From Bacillus sp. SA1-12 (GTDB lineage Bacteria > Bacillota > Bacilli > Bacillales > Bacillaceae): 64,000 nucleotides of DNA. Positions 1 to 9,169 of this stretch are shown piece by piece. The notes beneath the pieces are model-generated. The model was not told the DNA's origin and ran no database searches. It saw only the letters and a program-made list of their open reading frames with translations. Positions within the stretch are counted from its first letter, which is position 1. Each line of letters starts with the position of its first letter. Location of the stretch: assembly GCF_000981385.1 (NCBI RefSeq), contig NZ_LATZ01000018.1, positions 1 through 64,000 of the forward strand, in the 5' to 3' direction. Made by a program: the position numbers and the translations under genes.

Positions 1-1
1 A

Positions 2-523
2 CATGATGCATATAAATTACACCTAAAACAATTACTTGAAGAATTCGACCTCGCCACAAGCCAATTGGAAATAGTAGATAAAGAAGTATCTGAAGCTCTT
101 GGAAGTATTACTTTTACAGAAAAACTACTTAGTATAAAAGGATTAACAATCGTAATGTTAGGTGGCATTTTAGGTGAAACTGGTGATCTAAGTCAGTTCG
201 CACATGGCAATTCTCTATTACGACACGCGGGTTTACATTTAGTCGAGGCAAGCTCTGGTAAATGGAAAGGACAAATTGTCATTTCTAAGAGAGGAAGGTC
301 TCGTCTAAGGCGATTCTTATACCTAGCAACAATGTGTCTTGTGATGAACAATCCTGAGTTCAGAGAAATTCATGCCCACAATGTCAAAGTGAAAAAGATG
401 AAAAAAATGAAATCTATTATGAAACTGATTGGTAAATTTGCAAGAATGATAGTAGGAATTGCCCGACGTAATGAACCCTATTGTGCAGAAAAAGTTCACC
501 CTTTGGTACCTTTAGCAGCATAA
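2..523 (+). CDS. IS110-family transposase, C-terminal part (runs in from left edge)
   Basis: The reading frame is open from base 2, so the gene starts outside the window. An internal TTG at 65 is only an apparent start. The visible 173 residues form the C-terminal (transposase_20) half of an IS110-family recombinase: an IKGL segment, then GETGDLSQFAH, RHAGL, and SSGKWKGQIVISKRGRSRLRR near the catalytic-serine region, ending in a basic tail. IS110 enzymes pair an N-terminal RuvC-like DEDD domain with this domain and recombine DNA under guidance of an element-encoded RNA. The N-terminal half cannot be checked here. It is only distantly similar to the second copy at 1945-3239, so the two are different elements. 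Confidence 0.85.
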   Translation, partial: HDAYKLHLKQLLEEFDLATSQLEIVDKEVSEALGSITFTEKLLSIKGLTIVMLGGILGETGDLSQFAHGNSLLRHAGLHLVEASSGKWKGQIVISKRGRSRLRRFLYLATMCLVMNNPEFREIHAHNVKVKKMKKMKSIMKLIGKFARMIVGIARRNEPYCAEKVHPLVPLAA

Positions 524-634
524 GTTAATTACCTTATAACTGAACATATGAAATAGAAAAAGTTGCTTTATTGAATGTTGGCTTATTCGTAGGATCTCAA
601 AGAAAGCACGGAGTACTGGAATACTTAAACACAA

Positions 635-756
635 GGGCACAGACCCATACCTTTAGCAATACCGGCCTCCACCCCTTGGATAGGCATGACGAAGGAATGA
701 GAGGGCAAAAGACCCGTTGAGACATGGGAGGGAAAGCCTCCAGGGACGGCGTGGAG
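635..756 (+). ncRNA. Candidate IS110 guide (bridge/seek) RNA segment, copy 1
   Basis: This segment lies 111 nt downstream of the transposase stop. It is colinear with the segment on the minus strand at 1735-1856, and both are 122 nt long. Shared blocks in order are GGGCAyAG.ACCC, GACGAAGGAAT followed by GAGAG, CATGGGAGGG and GTGGAG. The GGGAGG block pairs with a following CCTCC to make a hairpin with a one-base bulge (TGG-g-AGG / CCTCCA, about 724-743). No plausible ORF runs through both copies. In the IS1111 subgroup of IS110 elements the guide RNA is encoded downstream of the recombinase, which matches this position. Transcription and function are inferred. Confidence 0.5.
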
Positions 757-1016
757 TATACGTGCAGTATATGGAAATAAATGGAGTTATGATTCACTCC
801 TCTATTCCCGCATGCCTTCATGTAGCCTTGTTTCTAATACTCATTCCATATATCCGTCATTGTTCTTACATGTGGATTTGAAATCCTGCGAATAAGCGAG
901 TATTTAAGAGTAAATTGAATCAAACTGAGGGAGTTTAAGTGCAAATCTTCACACCATCACCCTCTAATAAAGAATCCTCTTCTTCAATTATACTGCATCC
1001 GTTAGCTGAAAAAGAA

Positions 1017-1460
1017 TCATCTAAAAATAGCTGAATGTAAAACACGTATTGCATTAACTGCGTGACTGCCCCAATGTATTTCAAAATTTATTTTCCATTC
1101 TGAGACAGCCCCTGTGTACTCATCTTTTTCATATAAGTGGATGCCTCTTTTCACGTCTTCGTAAATATCCAAGATGTCATCAGTTAAGCTAGCACCGACT
1201 GGTTCTTCTAATTGGTAAGGGTTAAAAACTTCCCAATAATGGTTATATTGGCCGAAATTAATCTGAGGAACAGATATATCTAAATTGGAAATTTCATCAT
1301 CTTTTGGTTCAACATCTGGAAGATACAACGCTTTTGAATACAAATCCAAAAGGGAAGAAAGAAGATTATTTAATTTAAAGTTTTCCTTATTCCAATGCTC
1401 TATTAAGTTGCAATATTGCAAAGTCTACAAATAAAAAGCTTCAACCTCTTTATTTTTCAT
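1017..1460 (-). pseudogene. DUF5063-family gene with in-frame stop at codon 12
   Basis: An ATG at 1460 preceded by GAGGAG opens MKNKEVEAFYL, then meets TAG at 1427-1425. The same frame continues for 135 codons with the DUF5063 pattern: LLDLYSKALYLPDVEP early, then DILDIYEDVKRGIHLYE and WKINFEIHWGSHAVNAIRVLH at the C-terminus. Since the frame is uninterrupted except for that codon and the start has a good ribosome site, this reads as one gene broken by a single nonsense mutation. Restart at the TTG at 1421 is possible but has no ribosome site. Some DUF5063 proteins sit near polymorphic toxins, but none is visible here, and the function is unknown. Confidence 0.7.
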
Positions 1461-1734
1461 TTTATCTCCTCATCTTATAATTACATTTTTTTATATGGTA
1501 ATATTCACTTTTCTTATTGAACTATCCTCCCTCAATAAAGAAAGGAAAAACTCCCGATTTCTCCATTTTTCTTAGATTTTCATAGTAGTTTACCTTACGG
1601 TAATTGCTCAATAGTTGGGTGTATATTACTGAAAAGGATAAATCTGGACCCGTTGAGAAAAAAGACTTATAGCCCACCAACCAATTACTTACAGAAATTG
1701 GTGAATGAGTTAAAATATGATCGCACTGGTGGAT

Positions 1735-1856
1735 CTCCACATTTCTCATGGAGGTCTACCCTCCCATGCCTCACAGAGTCTTCGCTCTCAAATTCCTTCG
1801 TCCAACCTTTCCATGAGGTGGATGTCAGCCATGCTGCCCCACAGGGTCCTATGCCC
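1735..1856 (-). ncRNA. Candidate IS110 guide (bridge/seek) RNA segment, copy 2
   Basis: On the minus strand this begins 88 nt after the stop of the frameshifted IS110 transposase. It matches copy 1 (635-756) block for block. The spacings between the four blocks are 54, 34 and 28 nt here against 53, 35 and 28 nt in copy 1. The hairpin is longer here, CATGG-g-AGG with CCTCCATG, two base pairs beyond copy 1, and the loops differ. Preserved spacing and pairing beside divergent transposases favours a structured RNA over a coding remnant. The short ORFs across this stretch look like chance frames. Confidence 0.5.
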
Positions 1857-1944
1857 GTAATTTAGTTGCGCCGACTAATCCGCGCTTCAAATGTACCCAA
1901 ATCTTTAAAACTGCAGCTACTATTGAATCTAATCTAAAACAAAA

Positions 1945-3239
1945 TCAAGCGGCCATTTCTACCTTCTTTTCTACTGAAAAGTGAGGAATATCCTTTAACA
2001 TCTTTTCTTCCTTAAATTCAAATTGCTTTTTACTTATGCTGAAGAAAATACGGATCAGTTTATTACATAAAGCGATAATAGATTGCATTTTCTTTAATGG
2101 ATTATCAGAACGTTGAGTATAGTAAGCATGTAATGCTTTAAAAGCTGAATTTTTTGCGACTAGAATCATACAAACTCTAAACAACAGAGCCCTTAATTTC
2201 TTCCGGCTCCTCTTTGTAATTGTCGTTTTTCCTTTGTGCTTACCTGATGTATTTTCTTTTAAACTTAAGCCAGCCAGCTTAATAATTTGCCGGGGATGAG
2301 TATAATCATTTAGATCACCTACTTCCGCAAAGAAACCGGCAACCGTATCCCTTCCAACACCTTTAATGGCCAACATTTGTGGTACACCTGGTATATCATC
2401 AAGTAAAATATCTATTTTGGCATCTAATTCTTCGAATTTAATCTGGATTAATTCATATTTATCAAGTAACGTTTTCAGCTCTAGTTTAGCCATATCAGAC
2501 CCTTGTCGAAGTCCGATGGACTTACCGGCTGCTTGTTTTAACTCTCTAATCTTATTTAGTCCCACACTTCGAGTTACTGCTCTTCTTAGGTGGATAAGCA
2601 GTTCATGTTCAGAGTATTTTATTATTTCATGCGGTAAAGCATATAGTTTTAAGAATTGTAATGCCGCCTTGCCTTCCCACTTTTTAAAGACTGTAAGAAA
2701 TTCTGGAAGTACCGGTCAATCCAGTTATGAACCTGGCCTTGTACCGTCTGGAGGTCATCCGTTAAAAGATCGCGTATTTTCTTAGCCACCCGGAGTTCGG
2801 CATAAACTCCTTGTGGTATTGTAGGTTCGGCGTATCTTCCGTCCTTGACAAGCTGGGCAATTACTTTGGCATCTTTCACATCATTTTTAGTTGGTGAATT
2901 ATCATCGAGTTCCTTGCTTTTCTTAACGTGCAAGGGATTAACAGCTACAAACTTAATCTCATTTTCTTTCAAAACTTGAGCTAAGTTGAACCAATAATTG
3001 CCTGTCGGTTCCATCCCAACTACTACTTTATCCATGCTTTGTTCTTTCTTTATATCTGAAATCCACTTAATAAAATGTTGAAATCCCTCTTTTGTGTTTT
3101 CAAAATAACAAGGTGATCCAAACTCCATTCCTCTAAAGTCCTGGGCACGTGCCACATGCTTGAACTTTGCGATGTCGACCCCTATAATTAGAGTTTGAGA
3201 AGTAATTTGAGCAATCTTTTTATTTTGGTTATAATTCAT
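1945..3239 (-). pseudogene. IS110-family transposase, single-base frameshift
   Basis: The first frame (3239 down to 2649) carries the N-terminal RuvC-like domain: LIIGVDIAK with Asp22, VVVGMEPTGNYW with the Glu, and TKNDVKDAKVIA with the Asp pair, so the DEDD set is intact. After about residue 178 the sense continues in another frame (PEFLTVFKKWEGKAALQFLK) and runs into the C-terminal transposase_20 domain (IKGVGRDTVAGFF, KHKGKTTITKRSRKK), ending at 1945. Loss of one T near 2706, where TACTTCCAG should read TACTTTCCAG, explains the break. IS110 enzymes are normally made from one frame, so this is probably an inactivated copy rather than programmed frameshifting. Confidence 0.85.
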
Positions 3240-3360
3240 TTTAGGCCTCCTGGTATTTGAGTATTGTCCTTTTCGCTGGCCAGCTTTTGGACTCTCTCAT
3301 TCTACCAAGAGGTTATTTTTTTGTTCAAACTCTATTTTCCTTTATTACAGGAATGCTGCC

Positions 3361-3430
3361 CCGTTACTTGAATAAGAAAAGACGATCCCCATTATTGAAG
3401 AATCGCACCCAGTTTGTTTAAGTGCATTTT
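3361..3430 (+). repeat. Dispersed intergenic repeat, copy A
   Basis: It begins CCGTTACTTGAATAAGAAAA, then CGATCC, TTATTGAAGAATCGCACCC, and ends in GTTTAAGTGCA near a TTCACAAA. The same order of blocks occurs at 4666-4740, 5541-5615 and 15061-15152. The central CGATCC / GAATCG part can form a hairpin. It could act as a terminator for flanking genes. I do not know a name for the family. Confidence 0.5.
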
Positions 3431-3483
3431 TTCACAAATTATATAAGATGTAATCTTTATATCCTTTGTTAGGGCACTTTAAA

Positions 3484-4560
3484 TTATCTAGTTCTATTAA
3501 TAAGCTCTATATATTGTAAATCTCCATAACCTACTGTTGGGAAAAGAGCAAATAGCCTCTTGATTAATTCTGATGTTGGTATATCTTTGTTCTTTTTAAT
3601 ATACTTTACTACTGCATTATCTCCTTTTAGCATATCTAAATATATGCAAATCGCTTGATACATAAGTGGAAACAGTTTATTTGATGGTTTAACATGATTG
3701 ACCAACACTTCTGTATATACAGAATCATAATGACCCAATTTAAGTTCAGTTTGATTAACTTTAAATTCATCCTCTCTGAAACTATTTAAAAACACTTTAC
3801 CCCCATAGTCTGATTGTTCGAGATAGGAAAGTATGGTAAGTAGGTTCATTTGACAAAACATATCTTCACCAAACCATAAAACGATACATTTATACTCTTT
3901 ATTAAAAAGATTAGCTAATGGTACAATTACCTTTTCAATATAACCTTCTACTGAATCCTGATGTCCTGAAGCTCGTGTGTTTATAAACTCTGCATCAAAA
4001 ATTTGTTCAGTAGTGGGATTCACACACATCGCTTCATTAAACGGAGCATAATCGGAATCTCCCATTAATCTGTTTTCTTTAAACTCCTCATACATAACTT
4101 GACCATTTAAAATATGTAGTACGTCCTTGTCAAACAACTCACTCTTTTCATGTTGTAAATTTTTGACTTCAATTTTTCTAGAAATATCCAAATTGCACCA
4201 TTCCCCCTCTTTATTAATAGTAAGTTTAACCACTGATTGAACTGGCATTTTGTTAATTTGATATTCTTTAGGATTGATACCAAAAATGGTTTTGAAGGCT
4301 CTGCTATAAGCTTCTTGTGATGAATAATCGTAATCAAAGGCAACATCAATAATTTTCTTATTATTTGCTAAATCTTCCGTAGATAAATACAATCTTCTAA
4401 GAAGAACATAACGCCTAATACTTATACCTGTTAGTTGGTGAAATTTAAAAGAACAATAATAAGGGGAATACCCCATATAATTAGATAGTTCATCTAAGGA
4501 AAGTTGATTTTTTAAATGAGATTCAATCCAATCAACCATATGCTGTATCTGTTCATTCAT
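3484..4560 (-). CDS. AraC-family transcriptional regulator
   Basis: This is a 358-residue protein with the DNA-binding domain at the N-terminus. Residues 1-100 carry the two helix-turn-helix units of AraC/XylS proteins (LSLDELSNYMGYSPYYCSFKFHQLTG and IIDVAFDYDYSSQEAYSRAFKTIFGINPKEY). The remaining 250 residues are an effector-binding region I do not recognise beyond weak similarity to other long AraC proteins with C-terminal sensor domains. The start is taken as the ATG at 4560 because GGAG lies 8 nt upstream. The GTG at 4569 is too close to that site. It stands alone on the minus strand, and its target genes are not evident. Confidence 0.85.
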   Translation of the reverse strand: MNEQIQHMVDWIESHLKNQLSLDELSNYMGYSPYYCSFKFHQLTGISIRRYVLLRRLYLSTEDLANNKKIIDVAFDYDYSSQEAYSRAFKTIFGINPKEYQINKMPVQSVVKLTINKEGEWCNLDISRKIEVKNLQHEKSELFDKDVLHILNGQVMYEEFKENRLMGDSDYAPFNEAMCVNPTTEQIFDAEFINTRASGHQDSVEGYIEKVIVPLANLFNKEYKCIVLWFGEDMFCQMNLLTILSYLEQSDYGGKVFLNSFREDEFKVNQTELKLGHYDSVYTEVLVNHVKPSNKLFPLMYQAICIYLDMLKGDNAVVKYIKKNKDIPTSELIKRLFALFPTVGYGDLQYIELINRTR

Positions 4561-4665
4561 TTTCCTCACTCCTATATAAAATTATAACAAGTATCAATTT
4601 CTTTATTTGATATTTCTTGTGATGTATAACATAAAATTAAACTTATCGTTTTCACTATCCTGCAC

Positions 4666-4740
4666 GTTACTTTAATAAGAAAAGCGATCCTTCTTATTGA
4701 AGAATCGCTTTTCTTATTGAAGTATCGCACCCGGTCGATG
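4666..4740 (+). repeat. Dispersed intergenic repeat, copy B
   Basis: It starts CACGTTACTTTAATAAGAAA, then GCGATCC, TTATTGAAGAATCGC, and a second TTATTGAAGTATCGCACCC. The internal GCGATCC-N-GAATCGC pair can fold. The inner TTATTGAAG..TCGC block is duplicated compared with copy A. Confidence 0.5.
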
Positions 4741-4811
4741 AATAAGACTCTATTAGTCAGTATACAATTTCTTACTAATGAAAGAAAAAGGGAATATATT
4801 GATACCTCTTT

Positions 4812-5255
4812 TTATCGAATTTGAATATAATCTATCAACTTTAATGTCAGCGTTGATTCTGTCTCTTTATATCTGTCTTCAGTTAATAAATTAGGTATAT
4901 CAACTCTGACTTCAATAATATCAAGTAATGGTTCATGTCCTTTTTTATCTGGGTTATGAACTCTAACAGCAAATTTCATATCATACCAAACGTCAGTAGG
5001 ATTCTTTGTATGATCTACTATCAATTCTACCTTTGTAACATTATCAACATACCAAGACATTTCTTTCCCATACTTTTCTGTAATAATTTTATTTAGCTTT
5101 GGTTCCATCAGATTCAATAAAACATCCTCTGTTGTAGCATACGTTTCTTTCTTAATTTTTCCTACTTTCGAAACCTCTGCATTAGCTATTGTAATCATGT
5201 TAAAAGATAATAAAGCCACTATACACAAGATAAGGCATTTCGCGTAATTCCTCAT
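4812..5255 (-). CDS. Secreted DUF3888-family protein
   Basis: The protein has 147 residues. It opens with a signal peptide (basic MRNYAK, hydrophobic CLILCIVALLSFNMITI, cleavage near ANA-EV at residue 26). The mature part has the DUF3888 pattern: TTEDVLLNLMEPKLNKIITEKYG, then YVDNVTKVELIVDH and a strand-rich stretch FAVRVHNPDKKGHEPLLDIIEVRVDI. These small exported proteins are frequent in Bacillus. Their role is not known to me. Divergent intergenic repeats flank it and no operon partner is visible. Confidence 0.75.
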   Translation of the reverse strand: MRNYAKCLILCIVALLSFNMITIANAEVSKVGKIKKETYATTEDVLLNLMEPKLNKIITEKYGKEMSWYVDNVTKVELIVDHTKNPTDVWYDMKFAVRVHNPDKKGHEPLLDIIEVRVDIPNLLTEDRYKETESTLTLKLIDYIQIR

Positions 5256-5755
5256 ATTAGTTCACACCTCTTTAATTATTTTTTTGTTAGTTTTCCATTT
5301 CCAACGAAAGTTAGTCAAGGTTTTGAAAATCGACATAAAGGACTGAGTAACCATTTAATTAATCTGCCATGTTAGTGAAAAAGCGATTGCTCAAATTGAA
5401 CAATTGCATCATTTACTTTAAGAAAAAATTAAGCCAAAAAATTTTAAAAGAGAATACAAACTAAATCCCACACCTTAAAATATAATTATAAATCTCATCA
5501 CCCAAGGTAATTTGGGAGGAGGAAAAAACGCAATAATACCAACCGTTCGTTGAATAAAAAAATTGCCTTGCTCCTTATTGAAGCAAAGCTACCCGTTAGC
5601 TTAAGTGTATCCTTCACAATCTCCTGTTGTTTGGTTTGTTATTCCCGACTAAATAAAAAAAGAGGTAGGGAATCCCCACCAAAGAATCTTCATTAATTAT
5701 GATAAAACCGTTGTATTGCTAAACTGTACTATTAGTACATAAATGGTAATCCCTT
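5256..5755. other. Gene-free stretch with repeat remnants
   Basis: No credible ORF is present. The stretch holds repeat copy C and a looser relative near 5366-5420 (AAAAAGCGATTGCTCAAATTG). A short G/C-rich inverted motif near 5666-5682 (GGTAGGGAATCCCCACC) could form a weak hairpin. Confidence 0.5.
5541..5615 (+). repeat. Dispersed intergenic repeat, copy C
   Basis: The blocks are CCGTTCGTTGAATAAAAAAA, TTATTGAAGCAAAGC, CCCGTTAGCTTAAGTG and ATCCTTCACAA, in the same order as copies A and E. The hairpin arms here are TTGCCTTGCTCC / GAAGCAAAGC instead of CGATC / GATCG. The stem sequence varies while the ends are kept. Confidence 0.5.
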
Positions 5756-7930
5756 TTAATCATGTTTATTTTTTTCTTCTTTTTTCTTACGTTTATCTTC
5801 TTCTTGCTTATATTTTTTTTCTTCTTGTTTATGTTTCTTTTCTTCTTGTTTTTGATTTTCTTTCTTTTTATTTCCACCATTTTCAGGAGATGTTTTTACT
5901 TTGTCGCTTTTTTGTTTTGGTGGAACATCTTTAGAACCTACACCTTTAATGTACAGTTCATTATTCACTCTGTAGACACTGTTTGGTTGCTGGAAACTGG
6001 ATGTATCGGTTCCAAATTTTTGCATCATCGCTTTAAAAATTAAATGTGAAATTTTCGTCGTATCACCAAGCATATAGTTTCCCGGACCATTTTTTGCATA
6101 ACCAGTCCAAACAGCCATTGTGTATTGTGGTGTATATCCAGCAAACCAACTATCATTTGTTGCTTTTAAGGGATACCCAAATTGAGCACGAGTTTCTCCG
6201 TCAAAATTCGTTGTTCCTGTTTTACCAGCAACATCTAATTGAGGGATATTTGCTGTTTTTCCTGTCCCATTGTCTACAACGGTCCTTAACATATCTGTAA
6301 CCATATATGCTGTGTAATCTTTCATTACACGTTTAGGTTTCAACCTAAAGCCAATTATTTTCCCATCAGGAAAGACAACTTTTTGGACAAAATGAGGTTT
6401 ATTGTATAATCCGTCATTTCCAAAGGCACTGAAGGCTCCTGCCATCTCTAAAGGATTAACAGTATTACTTCCGATAGCGTAAGATTCATATACCTGGTTT
6501 TTATCAAAAGTAATATCAAGTTGTTCAGCGAAGTTCTTTGCGTTACTCATACCTACTTCTCTCAATGTGAGAAGAGCAGGAATATTGTACGACCATTGAA
6601 GTGCAGTTCGTATGGACAACATACCGTGATATTGATGATCCCAGTTAGAAATAGGTTGACCATTTGAGTAAGTTGTTTTCTGGTCATTTATTTGGTGATT
6701 GGTTGACCATTTTAAATATTCAACGGCAGGACCATAGTCAAAAATCGGTTTAAATGTTGAGCCAGGTTGACGTTTGATAGCAACCGCAAAATTGTTTCCC
6801 CGGAATGCTGCTTTATAGTCATTTCGTCCACTTCCGATTGCCCTTACCTCACCAGTTTTTGTATTTAAGAAAACGAAGGCTCCCTGAAAATTAGAATTTG
6901 GATAACTAATAATATCATTTGAGTTTAATATTTTGTCCGCATAATCCTGTGCTTTAGGATCTAAAGTGGTATAAATAGATAAACCATCAGTTCCGATATC
7001 TACATCTTTTAGTTTTTCTTCTACTTCTTTCACAGCAGCATCCAAAAAGGCTTCATACCGCATACCTTGTTGATTATTTTGAACAATGCCAGCAGTTACT
7101 TTGACTTTCATCGCATGTCGCATTTCTTTATCAGTTATATAACCTTTTTTATGCATGGAACTCAAGACAAGATTACGGCGTTTGGTCGCTGCTTCTTCAT
7201 TTTCTGGTTTGGACGGATCGAAATTATTTGGACTTTGCGGCAGCCCTGCTAACATGGCAGCCTGGGGAAGTGTCAATTTTTTCAAATCTTTTGCTTCAAT
7301 ACCATAATAACTCTTCGCTGCAGCTGCAACTCCGTACGATCGATTTCCAAGATAAATCTTGTTTAAATACATCATTAAAATCTCATGCTTAGAATATTTT
7401 TTTTCCAACTGATATGCCAAGTGCCATTCTTGAACTTTACGTTTTATTGTTTTCTGGGAAGTTAAAAATGAGTTTTTGATTACTTGCTGGGTAATTGTAC
7501 TTCCTCCCTGAGATCCGAATTCTCCAGTTAAGTTCTCGAAAATTGCTTTAGAAGTCCGTTTTATGTCAATTCCTTGGTGTTCATAAAAATGTGAGTCTTC
7601 AGTGGCAATAAATGCTTGTTCCAACACTCTAGGAACTTGATCATAAGTAATTTTCGTCCGCTTTTCCTTACCGTATTCATAGAGGAACTTTCCGTTTTTA
7701 TCATAAAATTTAGTAGAAAGTGGATCAACTAGTTTTGCATCATCTATTGGAGGAGCATCTTTGACCATTGAAGAGAACGAAATAGCTCCAACTCCTGCTG
7801 AAACTACAGCAAGCAATAGACAAGCAAGTAAAACTTTTTTAATTAAGGGAGACTTTTTCCCTTTATGTTGTTTTTGTTTAGTTTGTTCCGCTTGTTTTCG
7901 TTCATGACGAAAACGATTGGTTTCTGACAT
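5756..7930 (-). CDS. Class A penicillin-binding protein (PBP1A type)
   Basis: This bifunctional peptidoglycan synthase polymerises glycan strands and cross-links peptides at the outer membrane face. A basic N-terminus precedes one membrane anchor (VLLACLLLAVVSAGVGAISF). The glycosyltransferase domain shows EDSHFYEHQGID and GGSTITQQVIKN. The transpeptidase domain shows the active-site serine in GSTFK, SYN and KTGTT. The C-terminal 40 residues are a Lys/Glu/Gln-rich tail. The start is the ATG at 7930, which follows GGGAGA. A start at 7960 would add ten residues without a clear ribosome site. Length is about 724 residues, shorter than B. subtilis PonA, and no fibronectin-like C-terminal domain is apparent. 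It appears monocistronic. Confidence 0.9.
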   Translation of the reverse strand: MSETNRFRHERKQAEQTKQKQHKGKKSPLIKKVLLACLLLAVVSAGVGAISFSSMVKDAPPIDDAKLVDPLSTKFYDKNGKFLYEYGKEKRTKITYDQVPRVLEQAFIATEDSHFYEHQGIDIKRTSKAIFENLTGEFGSQGGSTITQQVIKNSFLTSQKTIKRKVQEWHLAYQLEKKYSKHEILMMYLNKIYLGNRSYGVAAAAKSYYGIEAKDLKKLTLPQAAMLAGLPQSPNNFDPSKPENEEAATKRRNLVLSSMHKKGYITDKEMRHAMKVKVTAGIVQNNQQGMRYEAFLDAAVKEVEEKLKDVDIGTDGLSIYTTLDPKAQDYADKILNSNDIISYPNSNFQGAFVFLNTKTGEVRAIGSGRNDYKAAFRGNNFAVAIKRQPGSTFKPIFDYGPAVEYLKWSTNHQINDQKTTYSNGQPISNWDHQYHGMLSIRTALQWSYNIPALLTLREVGMSNAKNFAEQLDITFDKNQVYESYAIGSNTVNPLEMAGAFSAFGNDGLYNKPHFVQKVVFPDGKIIGFRLKPKRVMKDYTAYMVTDMLRTVVDNGTGKTANIPQLDVAGKTGTTNFDGETRAQFGYPLKATNDSWFAGYTPQYTMAVWTGYAKNGPGNYMLGDTTKISHLIFKAMMQKFGTDTSSFQQPNSVYRVNNELYIKGVGSKDVPPKQKSDKVKTSPENGGNKKKENQKQEEKKHKQEEKKYKQEEDKRKKKEEKNKHD

Positions 7931-8512
7931 TAATCTTCTCTCCCATTTCAAGTTGCTCATCAGTCCAGAAAGATAAGTTTTATTATCTACACTATTGTTT
8001 TTTTCTTACGTAATCCGGATATATCGTGTTAACGATAAATTTAGCACTTACATTGTTCTAGCTTTTTATGACTTATTGTAAAATCTCTTCCTTCTGAACA
8101 TGAACATCCAAACTTTTTATTATCTCATTTTCAAAAAGACAAACTACATATTCTTTCAAACTAAATTTCTTTTGTCGAGTACTTTTAAGAAGTCTTTAGT
8201 AGATATGAAAGTACTTTATCAATCTTTTTAAAAATATGCATAGCCCTATCATCTATTAAATAATGTCAAAATATTATTTAATACCATTTTTATGAATTAT
8301 CATAAAATTTAAATAATTATTCATTCCACCGTCGCCAATTTATATTCTTTCGTAAGAAATCTTATACTTATGAGGGGAAATGATCTTTCTTTTACCTTGC
8401 TAGGGGAACGTTTACCACTTGCAACTATTTGTGAGCAATAGAATTAATAGAGGATAAAAGGAGTGATTCAGAATAAAAAAAAGGATACTCTGAGCATCCC
8501 CCTATCTTTTTA
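7931..8512. other. AT-rich gene-free stretch upstream of the PBP gene
   Basis: About 580 bases hold no ORF with a ribosome site and no clear RNA. The promoter of the PBP gene must lie in the part nearest 7930-8050 on the minus strand. Nothing else could be supported. Confidence 0.4.
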
Positions 8513-8946
8513 TTATGATTGCATTCTAATGATGATTTTTCCTCGTACTTGACGACCTTTTAAACTATTCAAAGCAGCAGGAAATTCTTCCAATGGAAGA
8601 ACTTCATTGATCTTCGGATCGAGAGTTCCCTTTTCAACTCTTTTAATCATACCTTAGCCATAAATGCTAAGTTTTTCTTTGCGGAAGTTGAACCACTCGT
8701 ATGAGCTGCGCCAAGCGAAACCTCATGTATGGAAGGTGAGAGCGTAAAGGGCTTAACATTAGACATATCAGGTGCATCAGAGATATAAGCCAAGCGCCCG
8801 GAAAAGGCCAGTCGTTTTAAGTCCTCTGTAGCTTCTTTAGATCCTACTGTGTTAAAAATCAAATCTACTCCTTCATTATTTGTTTCTTCTAAAATACGTT
8901 TTGTGAAGTTTTTGCAAATAATCGCAAGAGGAGCAACTAAAACCAA
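8513..8946 (-). pseudogene. Remnant of a quinone reductase / zinc-type alcohol dehydrogenase-like gene
   Basis: The minus strand encodes the C-terminal third of an MDR-family oxidoreductase: NNEGVDLIFNTVGSKEATEDLKRLAFSGRLAYI, then LSPSIHEVSLGAAHTSGS and NLAFMAK. A one-base shift at about 8651 (AAGGTATGATT) then moves the sense into another frame: MIKRVEKGTLDPKINEVLPL, then SLKGRQVRGKIIIRMQS to a stop at 8513. The N-terminal catalytic and nucleotide-binding halves are missing; GAK/LV is the last trace at the broken end. The gene is truncated and frameshifted, so it cannot make a working enzyme. Confidence 0.75.
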
Positions 8947-9169
8947 TTTTGCACCTTAAAAACGAGTATTTTTATATAGTGAATTCTCAATCATGCTAGA
9001 AACTCCATACTACAATTTTTTTATCTTCTTCAATAATTCAAAGAAAGTTGCTGAGCTTTTTTTGTTAGCAAATATAGACACGAAGGCCCTAATCGGAGAT
9101 GATGAATCTACTGCATTTTACTTTCTCTTGTAATTATTTTGCCTACACTGTAATTTCTACATTCTCTTC

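Larger units (their letters stand above)
1733..3239 (-). mobile_element. IS110-family insertion sequence (ends not resolved)
   Basis: The element contains the transposase at 1945-3239 and the conserved downstream segment at 1735-1856. IS110 elements usually lack long terminal inverted repeats, and none was seen, so the outer limits are not fixed by sequence. The stated coordinates cover only the recognisable parts. Confidence 0.5.

Noticed and set aside
597..821. 74-residue minus-strand ORF across the first structured segment
   Set aside because: Opposite strand to the conserved RNA-like segment, no family resemblance, no ribosome site.
1522..1749. 75-residue minus-strand ORF in the IS110 tail
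   Set aside because: It overlaps the conserved structured segment, has no ribosome site, and has no counterpart frame in the first copy.
5743..6043. Phe/Leu-rich plus-strand ORFs over the end of the PBP gene
   Set aside because: They are antisense shadows of the Lys/Glu-rich tail codons of the penicillin-binding protein.
8993..9133. 46-codon plus-strand frame starting MLETPYYNFF and ending DDESTAFYFLL
   Set aside because: No ribosome site and no family recognised. It could be the tail of a lost regulator gene, but the evidence is too thin.
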